Assembly: GCF_013778505.1 (NCBI RefSeq)
Contig: NZ_JAAOWU010000005.1
Span: 156,924 to 220,923, forward strand
DNA from: Pseudomonas sivasensis
GTDB taxonomy: Bacteria; Pseudomonadota; Gammaproteobacteria; Pseudomonadales; Pseudomonadaceae
Reading direction: 5' to 3'
DNA: 64,000 nt
In this document: one piece after another, positions 29,720 to 38,274 of the stretch
How positions within the stretch are numbered: the stretch's first letter is position 1
Layout of the letters: every line of letters begins with the position of its first letter
Notes under the pieces: generated by a model
What the model saw: only the letters and a program-made list of their open reading frames with translations
Databases searched by the model: none
What the model was told of the DNA's origin: nothing
Made by a program: the position numbers and the translations under genes

Positions 29720-32700
29720 TCAGTGGAAATCCCGGCTGCGCACAGACATGCCTTCCAGCAACGGCGTGAGGTCGGTGAGCCGCCCGGCGATCAGATGGCG
29801 CACCTCGCCGACCGCCTCCCAGCGCCCGTCTACCTTGAGCAAGCGCGACCCCACCAGCGCCTGGCGCTGACGTTCGGCCAGGTCGCGCCAAACCACCACA
29901 TTGAGATTGCCGAACTCATCTTCCAAGGTGACAAAGGTCACACCGCTGGCCGTGCCCGGACGTTGCCGCCCCGTGACCAACCCCGCGACACTCACATTAC
30001 GCCCATGCTCCACCGCCATCAGCTCGCGGGAGCTGCGACAACGCCGCTTGCGCAGCTCATCGCGCAACAACGCCAGCGGGTGCGGGCCGAGAGTGGTGCC
30101 GACGGTGGCGTAATCAGCCTGCAAGTCCTCGCCGACCGTCGGTGCGGGTAAAGCGACCACGGCTTCGTCGGGGCTGGGCAGCCCGGCGAACAGCCCCAAT
30201 TGTTTGTGCACCCCCGCCACGTCCCAGCGGGCTTGGTGCCGGTTTCCAGCCAGGGCACGCAGGGCGCCGGCGTCGGCCAGCAACGCCTGGGCACGGGCGT
30301 CCAGACCGGCGCGCTGGTCCAGATCAGCAATGTCGCTGAAACCTGTGCCAGGGCGGGCGGCCTCGATGCGCCGACCATCCTCTTCACGAAACCCCGCGAT
30401 CATGCGCAAGCCCATACGGATCGCCGGTTGCTGACCGTCAATGGGTTCCAGGCTGCAATCCCAGTCGCTGGCCTGCACATCCACCGGGCGAATCTGCAAG
30501 CGATGGCGCCGTGCGTCCTGCAGTATCTGGTCCGGGCTGTAGAAACCCATAGGCCAGCTGTTGATCAACGCGCAGGCGAAGGCCGCCGGCTCGTGGCATT
30601 TGAGCCAGCAACTGGCGTAAGTCAGCAAGGCGAAACTGGCCGCATGGGACTCAGGAAAGCCATAGCTGCCAAAGCCCTTGATCTGCTCGAAAATCTGCGC
30701 GGCAAATTCCTCGGTGTAGCCGTTTTTCAGCATGCCGGTGCGCAAGCGGTCCTGATGGGGTTCCAGGCCGCCGTGACGTTTCCACGCGGCCATGGAACGG
30801 CGCAACTGGTCGGCCTCGCCAGGGCTGTAGTCGGCGGCGACCATGGCGATCTGCATCACTTGCTCCTGGAACAGCGGAATGCCCAGGGTGCGCTTCAATA
30901 CGCTTTCAAGTTCCGGTGACGGGTAGGTGGTTTTTTCTTCCTTGTTACGTCGTCGCAAATACGGATGCACCATCCCTCCCTGGATCGGACCGGGTCGCAC
31001 AATAGCGACCTCGATCACAAGGTCATAAAACGTCTGCGGCTTGAGCCGGGGCAGCATCGACATCTGCGCCCGCGACTCGATCTGGAATACGCCAATGGTG
31101 TCGGCCTTGCTGATCATCGCGTAGGTGGCCGGGTCTTCCTTGGGGATCGTCGCCAGGGCCAGGTCGAGGTTGCGGTGGCGGCGCAGCAAATCGAAACAGC
31201 GGCGAATCGCACTGAGCATGCCCAAGGCGAGGATATCCACCTTGAGCAGGCCCACGGCATCCAGATCGTCCTTGTCCCATTGGATAATGGTGCGCTCGGC
31301 CATGGCCGCGTTTTCCACCGGCACCAGAGTGTCCAGCGGGTATTCGGAAATCACGAAACCGCCGGGATGTTGGGACAGGTGCCGGGGAAAACCGATCAGT
31401 TGCTGGGTGAGCGTGAGCACACGGCGCAGGATCGGGCTGTCCGGGTCGAAGCCGCCTTCACGCAGGCGTTCCAGCGGAGGCGCATCATCACTCCAGCGCC
31501 CGCAGCAGTCGGCCAGGGCGTTGATCTGGTCCGGCGGCAACCCAAGGGCCTTGGCCACATCGCGCACCGCACCGGCGGCGTGGTAGCTGCTGACCACCGC
31601 CGTCAGCGCCGCGCGGGTGCGGCCGTAGCGCTGGAAAACGTACTGCAGCACTTCTTCGCGGCGTTCGTGCTCGAAGTCCACGTCGATATCCGGTGGCTCG
31701 TTGCGCTCCTCTGACAGGAAGCGCTCAAACAGCATATTCGTAAGGCTCGGGTTGATCTCGGTAATGCCCAAGGCAAAACACACCGCCGAGTTGGCCGCCG
31801 ACCCGCGGCCCTGGCACAGGATCGAACGGCTGCGGGCGAAGCGCACAATATCGTGCACGGTGAGGAAATAACTTTCGTAACCCAGTTTGCTGATCAATGT
31901 CAGTTCGTGATTGATCTGCTGCATGGTCTTGGCGTCGATTCCGTGAGGCCAACGCAGGGCGATGCCTTCTTCGGTGACGGCGCGCAGCCAGGATTCGGCG
32001 TCATGCCCCTCGGGCACCAATTCGCGCGGGTAGTGATAACGCAACTGGCCGAGGTCGAAGGTGCAACGGCGGGCGATGACCAGGGTTTCATCGAGCAAGG
32101 CTTGGGGGTACAGCGTGCCCAGGGCATCAAGGCCGCGCAGATGCCGCTCGCCATTGGGGTGCAGGCGCGTGCCGGCTTCGGCCACCGGGACGTGATGGCG
32201 GATGGCGGTCATGGTGTCTTGCAGGGCGCGTCGACCGCGTGCGTGCATGTGCACATCACCACAGGCCACCGCCGGGATATTCAGGTTGGCGGCCAGGTGC
32301 AGGCGCTGCTCCAGATGCCGCGCATCGTCTTGGCCGCAATGCAGGTGCACCGCCAGCCACAGGCGCTCGGCAAACGTGCGGCGCAGCCATTGGATCGAGG
32401 CCTGGGTGTCGCTGTCGTCGGCGACCCATAGCGCCAACAGGCCGTTGAGCGGTGCGTCGAAGTCTTCGTGCAGCAGGCGATAACTGCCTTTTTCCGCACG
32501 CCGCCTGGCCAGGGTGATCAGGCGGCACAGGTGCTGGTAACCGCTGAGGTTTTCTACCAGCAGCACCAGTTTCGGGCCGTTTTCGATGCGCACTTCGCTG
32601 CCGATAATCAGCGGTAACTCCACCGCCTTCGCCGCTTGCCACGCACGCACGATGCCTGACAACGTGCATTCATCAGTGATCGCCAAGGCGCTGTAGCCCT

Positions 32701-32791
32701 GACGCTTGGCGCGCTCGAACAACTCCAGCGCGGTGGACGCGCCGCGCTGAAAACTGAAATTGGACAGGCAATGCAGCTCGGCGTAGTTCAT
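29720..32791 (-). CDS. imuC: error-prone DNA polymerase (DnaE2/ImuC)
   Basis: 1023 residues, a C-family polymerase for SOS mutagenesis. The N-terminal PHP domain starts [16 protein letters not shown]; the palm has [15 protein letters not shown] with the catalytic acidic residues; [14 protein letters not shown] and the C-terminal OB fold ([28 protein letters not shown]) follow. It lacks the length and tau-binding tail of replicative DnaE. ATG 32791 overlaps the imuB stop by four bases (ATGA). It extends past lesions together with ImuA and ImuB. Confidence 0.95.
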   Translation of the reverse strand: MNYAELHCLSNFSFQRGASTALELFERAKRQGYSALAITDECTLSGIVRAWQAAKAVELPLIIGSEVRIENGPKLVLLVENLSGYQHLCRLITLARRRAEKGSYRLLHEDFDAPLNGLLALWVADDSDTQASIQWLRRTFAERLWLAVHLHCGQDDARHLEQRLHLAANLNIPAVACGDVHMHARGRRALQDTMTAIRHHVPVAEAGTRLHPNGERHLRGLDALGTLYPQALLDETLVIARRCTFDLGQLRYHYPRELVPEGHDAESWLRAVTEEGIALRWPHGIDAKTMQQINHELTLISKLGYESYFLTVHDIVRFARSRSILCQGRGSAANSAVCFALGITEINPSLTNMLFERFLSEERNEPPDIDVDFEHERREEVLQYVFQRYGRTRAALTAVVSSYHAAGAVRDVAKALGLPPDQINALADCCGRWSDDAPPLERLREGGFDPDSPILRRVLTLTQQLIGFPRHLSQHPGGFVISEYPLDTLVPVENAAMAERTIIQWDKDDLDAVGLLKVDILALGMLSAIRRCFDLLRRHRNLDLALATIPKEDPATYAMISKADTIGVFQIESRAQMSMLPRLKPQTFYDLVIEVAIVRPGPIQGGMVHPYLRRRNKEEKTTYPSPELESVLKRTLGIPLFQEQVMQIAMVAADYSPGEADQLRRSMAAWKRHGGLEPHQDRLRTGMLKNGYTEEFAAQIFEQIKGFGSYGFPESHAASFALLTYASCWLKCHEPAAFACALINSWPMGFYSPDQILQDARRHRLQIRPVDVQASDWDCSLEPIDGQQPAIRMGLRMIAGFREEDGRRIEAARPGTGFSDIADLDQRAGLDARAQALLADAGALRALAGNRHQARWDVAGVHKQLGLFAGLPSPDEAVVALPAPTVGEDLQADYATVGTTLGPHPLALLRDELRKRRCRSSRELMAVEHGRNVSVAGLVTGRQRPGTASGVTFVTLEDEFGNLNVVVWRDLAERQRQALVGSRLLKVDGRWEAVGEVRHLIAGRLTDLTPLLEGMSVRSRDFH

Positions 32792-34200
32792 GCAAACCAG
32801 CCTTGCAGCCACAAACCATCGCCCTGCCCCACGCTGCGGTAGGCCCAGCCTTGCTGACCGGCGCGGGTCTGGATCAGGTAATAGTCACGGCGGATATCGG
32901 CGCCGTCCCACCAGCCGGATTCGATACGTTCCGGGCCCATCAGAATCTGCACACCTTGCTCGGTCAGCAAGGTGGGTTCCCTGAGCAGCCAACCGGGGCG
33001 TTGCACCTTGTTCAAGGTCGGGCATGTGCGACTGTCGGCCGTTGCTTGCCAAGCGCACTCGGGGCGATGGTCGGCATGAAAACGCAAGCCTTGTACCGCC
33101 TCATCCCCAAGGCGCGCGCGCAGGCGTTCGCGCAATTGCTCCCAGGGCAGGGTCTGTTGCGGGCGGTCGTCGAACAGGTCCTGGCGCTGCGGCACAAACA
33201 CCGGCAAGTCCTGGGCCACCAGGCGAAAACCGCGCACCGGCGCGGTGACTTGCACTTGCTCCAGGCGCCCACGGGCCAGTTCGAACAGCATCGCCGGCTC
33301 GCGCTCGGCGCTGAGCAGGCCAACCTTGATCACACTGTCGGGTAACTGGGCGTGCTCCAGGTGCAGGTCAAAACGCTGCACGCCACTGTCGCGTCCGCAG
33401 AGAAAGGCGGATAAATCAGCGGTCAAGCGCCGCAATGGAAACAGCAGCGCCTGGTGGGACTGCACGTCGAAATTCAATTCGATGCGCACATCGAACTGGT
33501 CCGGCGGCTGGTAAAACCCAAGGGCCAGCGGGCGTTGCCCGGTCAAGGCATCCAGGTGCTTGAGCAGGCCGGCATCAAAGCGCCGTGCCAGGGTGTGCCG
33601 GGGCAAGGCCTGCACCTGGGACAGGGTGCGCAGGCCCATGCGCGACAAGGCGGTAGCGGCCTGAGGCTCAAGGCCGGCGCGGTCGATGGGCAGTGGTGCG
33701 AGGGCCTGCATCAATGCCTCATCGTCGATGGCCAGACCGTCGTAAATATTGGCCAGCACCCGCGCCGCCGCCGGGTTGGGCGCGGCGACGATGCGGTGAC
33801 GAAAGCCCAGCTCGGTCAATTCTTTGCGCAAGCGCGCTTCGAACTGCGGCCAGGGACCGAACAGGCCCAGGCTCGATTCGATCTCAAACAGCAACGCACG
33901 CGGGTAATGCACACTGACCTGGGAACTGAAGCGATAGGCCCAGGCCGCCAGGAACTGCTGCCAGCGTTCGATTTCCACGGGGTCGTATTCGGCGCTGGCA
34001 AAAGTCTTGGCCAGGGCATGGGCCGCCGTCAGTGAAAGGCCTGGACGCAGGCCCAAGGCGCGGGCGGCGTCGTTGACGGTTTGCAGTACGCGCCGCTGTG
34101 GCGTACCGGCCAGCAGCGCGAGGGGTTGGTCGGGCTCGGGGTGCACACGCTGCACCCCGTCCAGCGCCAATTGCGGGAAGACAATACACACCCAGCGCAT
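32788..34200 (-). CDS. imuB: ImuB, Y-family-like mutasome protein
   Basis: 470 residues. [15 protein letters not shown] opens a DinB-like fold, but the Asp/Glu triad of active Y-family polymerases is not apparent, as usual for ImuB, which acts as a scaffold tying ImuC to the beta clamp. QQTLPWEQL in the C-terminal half is a candidate clamp-binding motif. Start ATG 34200 is 7 bases after the imuA stop. Confidence 0.93.
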   Translation of the reverse strand: MRWVCIVFPQLALDGVQRVHPEPDQPLALLAGTPQRRVLQTVNDAARALGLRPGLSLTAAHALAKTFASAEYDPVEIERWQQFLAAWAYRFSSQVSVHYPRALLFEIESSLGLFGPWPQFEARLRKELTELGFRHRIVAAPNPAAARVLANIYDGLAIDDEALMQALAPLPIDRAGLEPQAATALSRMGLRTLSQVQALPRHTLARRFDAGLLKHLDALTGQRPLALGFYQPPDQFDVRIELNFDVQSHQALLFPLRRLTADLSAFLCGRDSGVQRFDLHLEHAQLPDSVIKVGLLSAEREPAMLFELARGRLEQVQVTAPVRGFRLVAQDLPVFVPQRQDLFDDRPQQTLPWEQLRERLRARLGDEAVQGLRFHADHRPECAWQATADSRTCPTLNKVQRPGWLLREPTLLTEQGVQILMGPERIESGWWDGADIRRDYYLIQTRAGQQGWAYRSVGQGDGLWLQGWFA

Positions 34201-34207
34201 GGCAACC

Positions 34208-34822
34208 TCAGTGCCCCGCCAACGCAATCGGCGCCGGATGGGCCAAACCGCCACGGCACTTGATCACCCGTACTTGGGCGGGTTTCGCATCGACCGCCAA
34301 ACGCAGGGCAGCAGGCGATGAATTGACCCCCTCACTCAAGGCGCGCCAGGCAAACGCCAGGGTCTGGCCGGTTTCTGCTGCCACCTGCAAGCGCCGCAGC
34401 GCCCGGTCATCGGCCTTGCGCGGCCAGCACAGCACCGCGCCGCAACTGCCGGAGCGCAGGCACTGCTCCACGGCCCACAGCGCATCACGTTCCTCGGCCT
34501 GGATCACTGAAAGCTGGCGTACATCCACCCCGGCGTTCTGCCAGGCATGGGGATACGGCGTATACGGCGGCGCCACCAACACAATGCGCTCCCCCGCCTT
34601 TGACAGGCGCGCCAGGGTGGGCAGCACCAGTTGCAGTTCGCCGATGCCCTCCTTGGCCATGAGGATTTCACTCAAAGCCGATTCAGGCCAGCCGCCGCTG
34701 GGCAGCACCGCATCCAGCGCGGCCAGCCCGGTGGGGTGCACACTGGCGGGAGGCGCGGCCGGCCGGCCTTTCCAGACGCGGCCGCCATTGAATAGCGCGT
34801 CCAGGGCAACGACGGCGCCCAT
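34208..34822 (-). CDS. imuA: ImuA (SulA/RecA-like accessory protein)
   Basis: 204 residues. RecA/SulA-related fold: HPTGLAALDAVLPSGGWPESALSEIL at the start, no Walker A lysine motif. Part of the DnaE2 mutasome. Its ATG overlaps the lexA2 stop (TGATG), giving translational coupling. Confidence 0.92.
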   Translation of the reverse strand: MGAVVALDALFNGGRVWKGRPAAPPASVHPTGLAALDAVLPSGGWPESALSEILMAKEGIGELQLVLPTLARLSKAGERIVLVAPPYTPYPHAWQNAGVDVRQLSVIQAEERDALWAVEQCLRSGSCGAVLCWPRKADDRALRRLQVAAETGQTLAFAWRALSEGVNSSPAALRLAVDAKPAQVRVIKCRGGLAHPAPIALAGH

Positions 34823-35430
34823 CAGCCTTGCCTCACCAGGCCGCAGAACACCCCTTCGATGGCCAGGTCCTGATCAGGGCCCACCACAATAGGTTGATAC
34901 GCGGGGTTGCGCGGCAGCAGGCGCACGCGGTCGCCACTGCGTTCGAAACGCTTGATGGTGACTTCGCCATCCAGGCGCGCCACCACGATCTGCCCGTTCA
35001 AGGCCTCGGCACTGCGGCGTACGCCTACCAGATCGCCGTCAAGGATGCCGTCTTCGATCATCGAATCGCCCTGCACCCGCAGCAGGTAGTCGGGGGTTTT
35101 CGCGAAGGTGCTTGGGTCGAGTTGCAGGCGACTGTGCACTTCGGCGTCAGCACCGATGGGCAGGCCGGCGGCGACTCGGCCGAGCACGGGCACGTCCAGC
35201 CACTCCGGACGCATGGGTTGGTTGAGCACGCGAATGCCGCGAGCCTGGTTGGGATTGACCTCAATGAAGCCGGCTTCGGTCAGGGCCACCACGTGTTTGC
35301 GCGCGACGCTGCGGGAGGCAAAGCCGAACGCCTCGGCAATCTCGGCGAGGCTGGGGGGCTGGCCTTGTTGCGCGATACGGTCGCGGATGAAGGTCAGGAT
35401 GGCGGTGCGGCGGGGAGTCAGGGTCGTCAT
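34822..35430 (-). CDS. lexA2: LexA2-type SOS repressor
   Basis: 202 residues. N-terminal winged HTH (ILTFIRDRIAQQGQPPSLAE...), autocleavage site Ala88-Gly89 in GRVAAGLPIG, nucleophile Ser123 in GDSMIEDG and general base Lys160 in VTIKRF. First gene of the lexA2-imuA-imuB-imuC cassette, known in Pseudomonas to be autoregulated by its own repressor separately from the main LexA regulon. ATG 35430 is preferred over ATG 35439, which lies inside the operator. The promoter geometry predicts a transcript that begins at or within a few bases of this ATG, so translation may be leaderless; no Shine-Dalgarno is seen. Confidence 0.93.
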   Translation of the reverse strand: MTTLTPRRTAILTFIRDRIAQQGQPPSLAEIAEAFGFASRSVARKHVVALTEAGFIEVNPNQARGIRVLNQPMRPEWLDVPVLGRVAAGLPIGADAEVHSRLQLDPSTFAKTPDYLLRVQGDSMIEDGILDGDLVGVRRSAEALNGQIVVARLDGEVTIKRFERSGDRVRLLPRNPAYQPIVVGPDQDLAIEGVFCGLVRQG

Positions 35431-35431
35431 G

Positions 35432-35447
35432 GAGTACATTTGTACTC
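35432..35447. promoter_or_regulatory. LexA2 operator
   Basis: GAGTACA-TT-TGTACTC, a perfect inverted repeat. It contains AGTAC-N4-GTACT, one base from the AGTAC-N4-GTGCT motif I recall for P. putida LexA2, and differs from the canonical CTGT-N8-ACAG LexA box. It lies one base upstream of the lexA2 ATG and overlaps the -10. Confidence 0.8.
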
Positions 35448-35467
35448 TTATGGGAAATTTCTTACAA
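35439..35467 (-). promoter_or_regulatory. sigma-70 promoter of lexA2-imuABC
   Basis: Minus strand: -35 TTGTAA (35467-35462), 17-bp spacer, -10 TACAAA (35444-35439). The -10 lies within the LexA2 operator, so repressor binding would block it. The predicted start of transcription is near 35432-35430. Confidence 0.65.
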
Positions 35468-35497
35468 GAGCCGGTAGTCGGGGGGGGGGGTTGAGTT

Positions 35498-35826
35498 GAG
35501 TACATATCCGTTGGTTAGGTAACGGCTACTTATGGTTCCGCTCTTACAGCGGCTCACTTTTGGAAAGGCCGGAATGCCGGCCCAGCCAAAAGTAAGCAAA
35601 AGGCCTTCGCCCCAACACTCGGCACCTCGCCTAGGCTCGGTGTGCCCGCACTCCGACTTGAATCCGTGGGCCGCCGCGATGGGCCATCCATGGCCCAGCG
35701 CGGCTAACCCGGCGTCCTGCCGGGTTACCCACGGATTCAAGCCTGCGTTCGGCCAGCGTGTTTGACGGGGCGCCTGAGATCAAGATCAAAAGCGCAGATC
35801 AAAAGACCGCTGACTTCGTCAGCGAA
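35498..35826 (-). repeat. structured extragenic element, copy A (minus orientation)
   Basis: Read on the minus strand: a small hairpin (CGCTGAC-GAA-GTCAGCG), GCGCCCCGTCAA, a long outer stem (TTGAATCCGTGGG pairing with CCCACGGATTCAA) enclosing an inner hairpin AACCCGGCAGGACGCCGGGTT, then a conserved block from GGGCACACCGAGCCTAGGCG through GGCCTTTTGCTTACTTTTGG to AACGGATATGTACTCA. Copy B at 36095-36413 has the same order of parts in the opposite orientation. No gene is supported here. Confidence 0.8.
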
Positions 35827-35846
35827 AAGGATGTAAGAGCCAAATC

Positions 35847-35938
35847 TAAAGCAGAGCTAAAGCAGAGCTAAAGCAGAGCAAAAGCAGAGCAAAAGCAGGA
35901 CAGCAGGACAGCAGGACAGCAGGACAGCAGGACAGCAG
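35847..35938. repeat. short tandem repeats (11-mer then 8-mer)
   Basis: About four and a half copies of AAAGCAGAGCT-like 11-mers (35847-35897) run into five perfect copies of GACAGCAG (35899-35938). Located between the two inverted copies of the structured element. Confidence 0.9.
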
Positions 35939-35975
35939 GCTAGGACCTATCTATCTGATCTATGGAGATCAAACT

Positions 35976-36062
35976 GTGGGAGGGGGCTTGCTCCCGATAG
36001 CAGTGGGTCAGTCACAGCCGCATCAACTGAAACACCCTCATCGGGAGCAAGCCCCCTCCCAC
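35976..36062. repeat. REPIN
   Basis: GTGGGAGGGGGCTTGCTCCC and inverted GGGAGCAAGCCCCCTCCCAC with about 47 bases between, lying between the two copies of the structured element. Confidence 0.92.
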
Positions 36063-36094
36063 ATTTGGACGGAGTTGGAGCTGAGAACCCGGTC

Positions 36095-36413
36095 GGCTCT
36101 AAGGCCGCCGCGGCCTTGCTTTTGATCTGAAATCGCCCCGTCAACCACGATGGCCGGAATTCGACATTGATTTGGGGGGTAAACCGGCAGGGATGCCGGT
36201 TTAGCGGCCCTGCGCCATGGACGGCGCGTGGCGGCGGCCCCCCAAATCAATGTCGGATTACGGGCACACCGAGCCTAGGCGAGGTGCCGAGTGGTGGGGC
36301 GAAGGCCTTTTGGTTACTTTTGGCTGGGCTGGCATGCCGGCCTTTACAAAAAAGACCTGCTGTAAGAGCAGAACCCTAGGCGGCCGTTACCGCAGCAACG
36401 GATATGTACTCAG
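36095..36413 (+). repeat. structured extragenic element, copy B (plus orientation)
   Basis: Same order of parts as copy A: a small hairpin (AAGGCC-GCC-GCGGCCTT), CGCCCCGTCAA, an outer stem (GACATTGATTTGGGG pairing with CCCCAAATCAATGTC), the inner hairpin AAACCGGCAGGGATGCCGGTTT, and the conserved block GGGCACACCGAGCCTAGGCG ... AACGGATATGTACTCA. The stems share almost no sequence with copy A but pair internally just as well. Confidence 0.8.
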
Positions 36414-36460
36414 CCAGCAAAAGTTGGGATTTTTCTGTTAGAACCCAGCGTCTGGTTTTG

Positions 36461-36501
36461 GGGCTGCTGCGCAGCCCAACGCGGGGCAAGCCCGCTCACC
36501 A
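36461..36501. repeat. GII-like REP sequence
   Basis: Hairpin GGGCTGCTGCGCAGCCC followed by GGGGCAAGCCCGCTCACCAC, the inverse complement of the GTGAGCGGGCTTGCCC class of P. fluorescens REP. Confidence 0.75.
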
Positions 36502-36509
36502 CAGGGTCA

Positions 36510-36610
36510 TGTGTCAGCCTCTAGGAATTATGTGAGGCTCAGGGAGTTGTGTCAGCCTCTGGGATTTATGTAAGGCTCTGGGAGTTGTTTCAGCTTCTGG
36601 GAGTTGTGTA
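36510..36610. repeat. imperfect ~20-bp tandem repeats
   Basis: Five degenerate units built on TGTGTCAGCCTCTGGGATTTA and TGTGAGGCTCAGGGAGTTG, some with CAGCCTC and others with its near-complement GAGGCT. No gene is supported across 36414-36770. Confidence 0.7.
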
Positions 36611-36791
36611 GAGACCCATACTCATCGCCCCCCTCCCAGCAAGTTTCGGTGATCAACCCACGCAACATGCCTGGCACCAGCCCGCTCTGCGTGGAAATGC
36701 TGTTCCACACTTCGCCCGGCTGCTATTGTGCCGCGCTTTGAAAAACGGCCACCGACCCGCGAGGAAATGCACGTTGAACACTGACGAAAAA

Positions 36792-37205
36792 ATGACTGGG
36801 GACCTGTTCGAAGTGGATAAGCGTCTGTCACTCAAGCCCGTGGTGGACTTCAACGCCTACCTGCGCAGCGCCTTCGGTGACGGCCCGTGCACCTGCATCC
36901 GCTGCAGTGCCAGCGGTGGCGATGAAAGCGGCTATGAGTTCCAGCACACTTTCAACTTCGACAGTAAACCGACCCAACGCCGCTTTGCCTCCACAGCGGG
37001 CAGTGATGTACTGATGGCGCTGAAGAAGGCATGGTTGTCGTACTCCAAGGCCGAGTTGCCGCTCAGTGGCGTGTTGGCACTGGATACGGTCAAGGAATTT
37101 GTCGAGCCACAGCTGCACAAGCGCTTGGCCCCATTGTTCCTCGCCAGCGGCTTGGTCAAGGAAGTCGACGGCGAGCTCCATCTGCAACCGCAAGCGGCCG
37201 CCTGA
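36792..37205 (+). CDS. conserved-looking hypothetical protein
   Basis: 137 residues, soluble. It has a Cys pair in GPCTCIRCSASGG, then a globular stretch with VLMALKKAWLSYSKAELPL. No family recognised. ATG 36792 is given; an in-frame TTG at 36774 has a GAGG 9 bases upstream and may be the real start. Codon use is typical for the chromosome (strong G/C third positions), which supports a real gene. Confidence 0.65.
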   Translation: MTGDLFEVDKRLSLKPVVDFNAYLRSAFGDGPCTCIRCSASGGDESGYEFQHTFNFDSKPTQRRFASTAGSDVLMALKKAWLSYSKAELPLSGVLALDTVKEFVEPQLHKRLAPLFLASGLVKEVDGELHLQPQAAA

Positions 37206-37318
37206 CCTTTCAGCTCGGGGCGGCAGCTGATCAGCAGTCACCCCGACGCTGGGCCAGAAGGCGGTCCACCACCTACCGCAGACAGGCGTGCGTGTCGGCG
37301 ACACTGGCTTGGGCGGCG

Positions 37319-38263
37319 TCAGAACAAGCGCGTAACGGTGAGCGCGACCACGGCGATACGCTCCACGCGCTCATACCCCGGTTTGTCGAGTTCTTCGCCG
37401 AACACATCCGGGTCAAGTTCGCGATAGGTCCAGCCCACTGCATCGCTGCCCAATAAAGGCATGACCGCCTTCAGGAAAGGGTCTTCCCCGGCGACGATCG
37501 CCACCCCGGTGTACAGCACCAGACTGCCGCCCAAGGCCAGGCGTGGGAGGGACTCGCCGACAATACGCACCGACAGTTCCTCACCCAGCGCCCCGCCGCC
37601 ATGCCGATAGGCGCGTTCGCGGTCGTCGTTCATATAGGGTGGGTTGGCGACGATCAAATCGAACTCGCTTTGGACGCTGCCCAGCACATCACTGTGGTAC
37701 GCGCTGACGTTGACCAGCCCCGCCAACTCGGCATTCACCGCCGTGAGGCGCAAGGCGCGCGGATTGATATCCACCGCCAACACTTCGGCGTCGGGCCGCG
37801 CACGGGCGATCATCAGCGCGCCCACACCTGCGCCGCAGCCGATATCCACCGCGCGCTTAATCGGCTCGAAACGCTGCTGCAGATGAGCCTCGATCAGTTG
37901 CGCGAAACGGTAACTGTCCGGCCCGAAAAACACCGCATCCGCCTGTGTGGTGGGATACGCCGAATGGGCGAACAACAGATCACTCAGGCTCGACCACCGC
38001 ACCGTGCTGCGCCACAGCGAATCGTGCTGCTCGACTACATCGGCTTGCTGCAATTCTTCGCGAAAGGCATCAGGTAACAGCCCGTGATCAAACGGCATGG
38101 ACCAGCCGAACACGTCACGCAGGTCCACCGCCAGCGGCGTCCCCAGACGCTGGTAAAACCGTTCATGGGTCAACGGCGTCGGCGTGATGAAACGGTAGCC
38201 GTTTTCCTTCAAGCCCCGGCCCAGGTTCAGCAGGGCGCGATCAGCGAGTTGTTGCGCAGACAT
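37319..38263 (-). CDS. SAM-dependent methyltransferase with NPPY motif
   Basis: 314 residues. A class I methyltransferase domain in the C-terminal two-thirds: motif I VDIGCGAGVGALMIARARP, acidic loop AVDINPRAL, and IVANPPYMND. NPPY is typical of N-methylation of glutamine or nucleobases (HemK, MTS family). The N-terminal 100 residues resemble no domain I know. It lies 11 bases downstream of the diiron-protein gene, so the two form an operon. Confidence 0.88.
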   Translation of the reverse strand: MSAQQLADRALLNLGRGLKENGYRFITPTPLTHERFYQRLGTPLAVDLRDVFGWSMPFDHGLLPDAFREELQQADVVEQHDSLWRSTVRWSSLSDLLFAHSAYPTTQADAVFFGPDSYRFAQLIEAHLQQRFEPIKRAVDIGCGAGVGALMIARARPDAEVLAVDINPRALRLTAVNAELAGLVNVSAYHSDVLGSVQSEFDLIVANPPYMNDDRERAYRHGGGALGEELSVRIVGESLPRLALGGSLVLYTGVAIVAGEDPFLKAVMPLLGSDAVGWTYRELDPDVFGEELDKPGYERVERIAVVALTVTRLF

Positions 38264-38274
38264 GGGTGAATTCC

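Noticed and set aside
35847..35938. Possible CRISPR array
   Set aside because: Units are 8-11 bases without spacers, i.e. simple tandem repeats; no cas genes.
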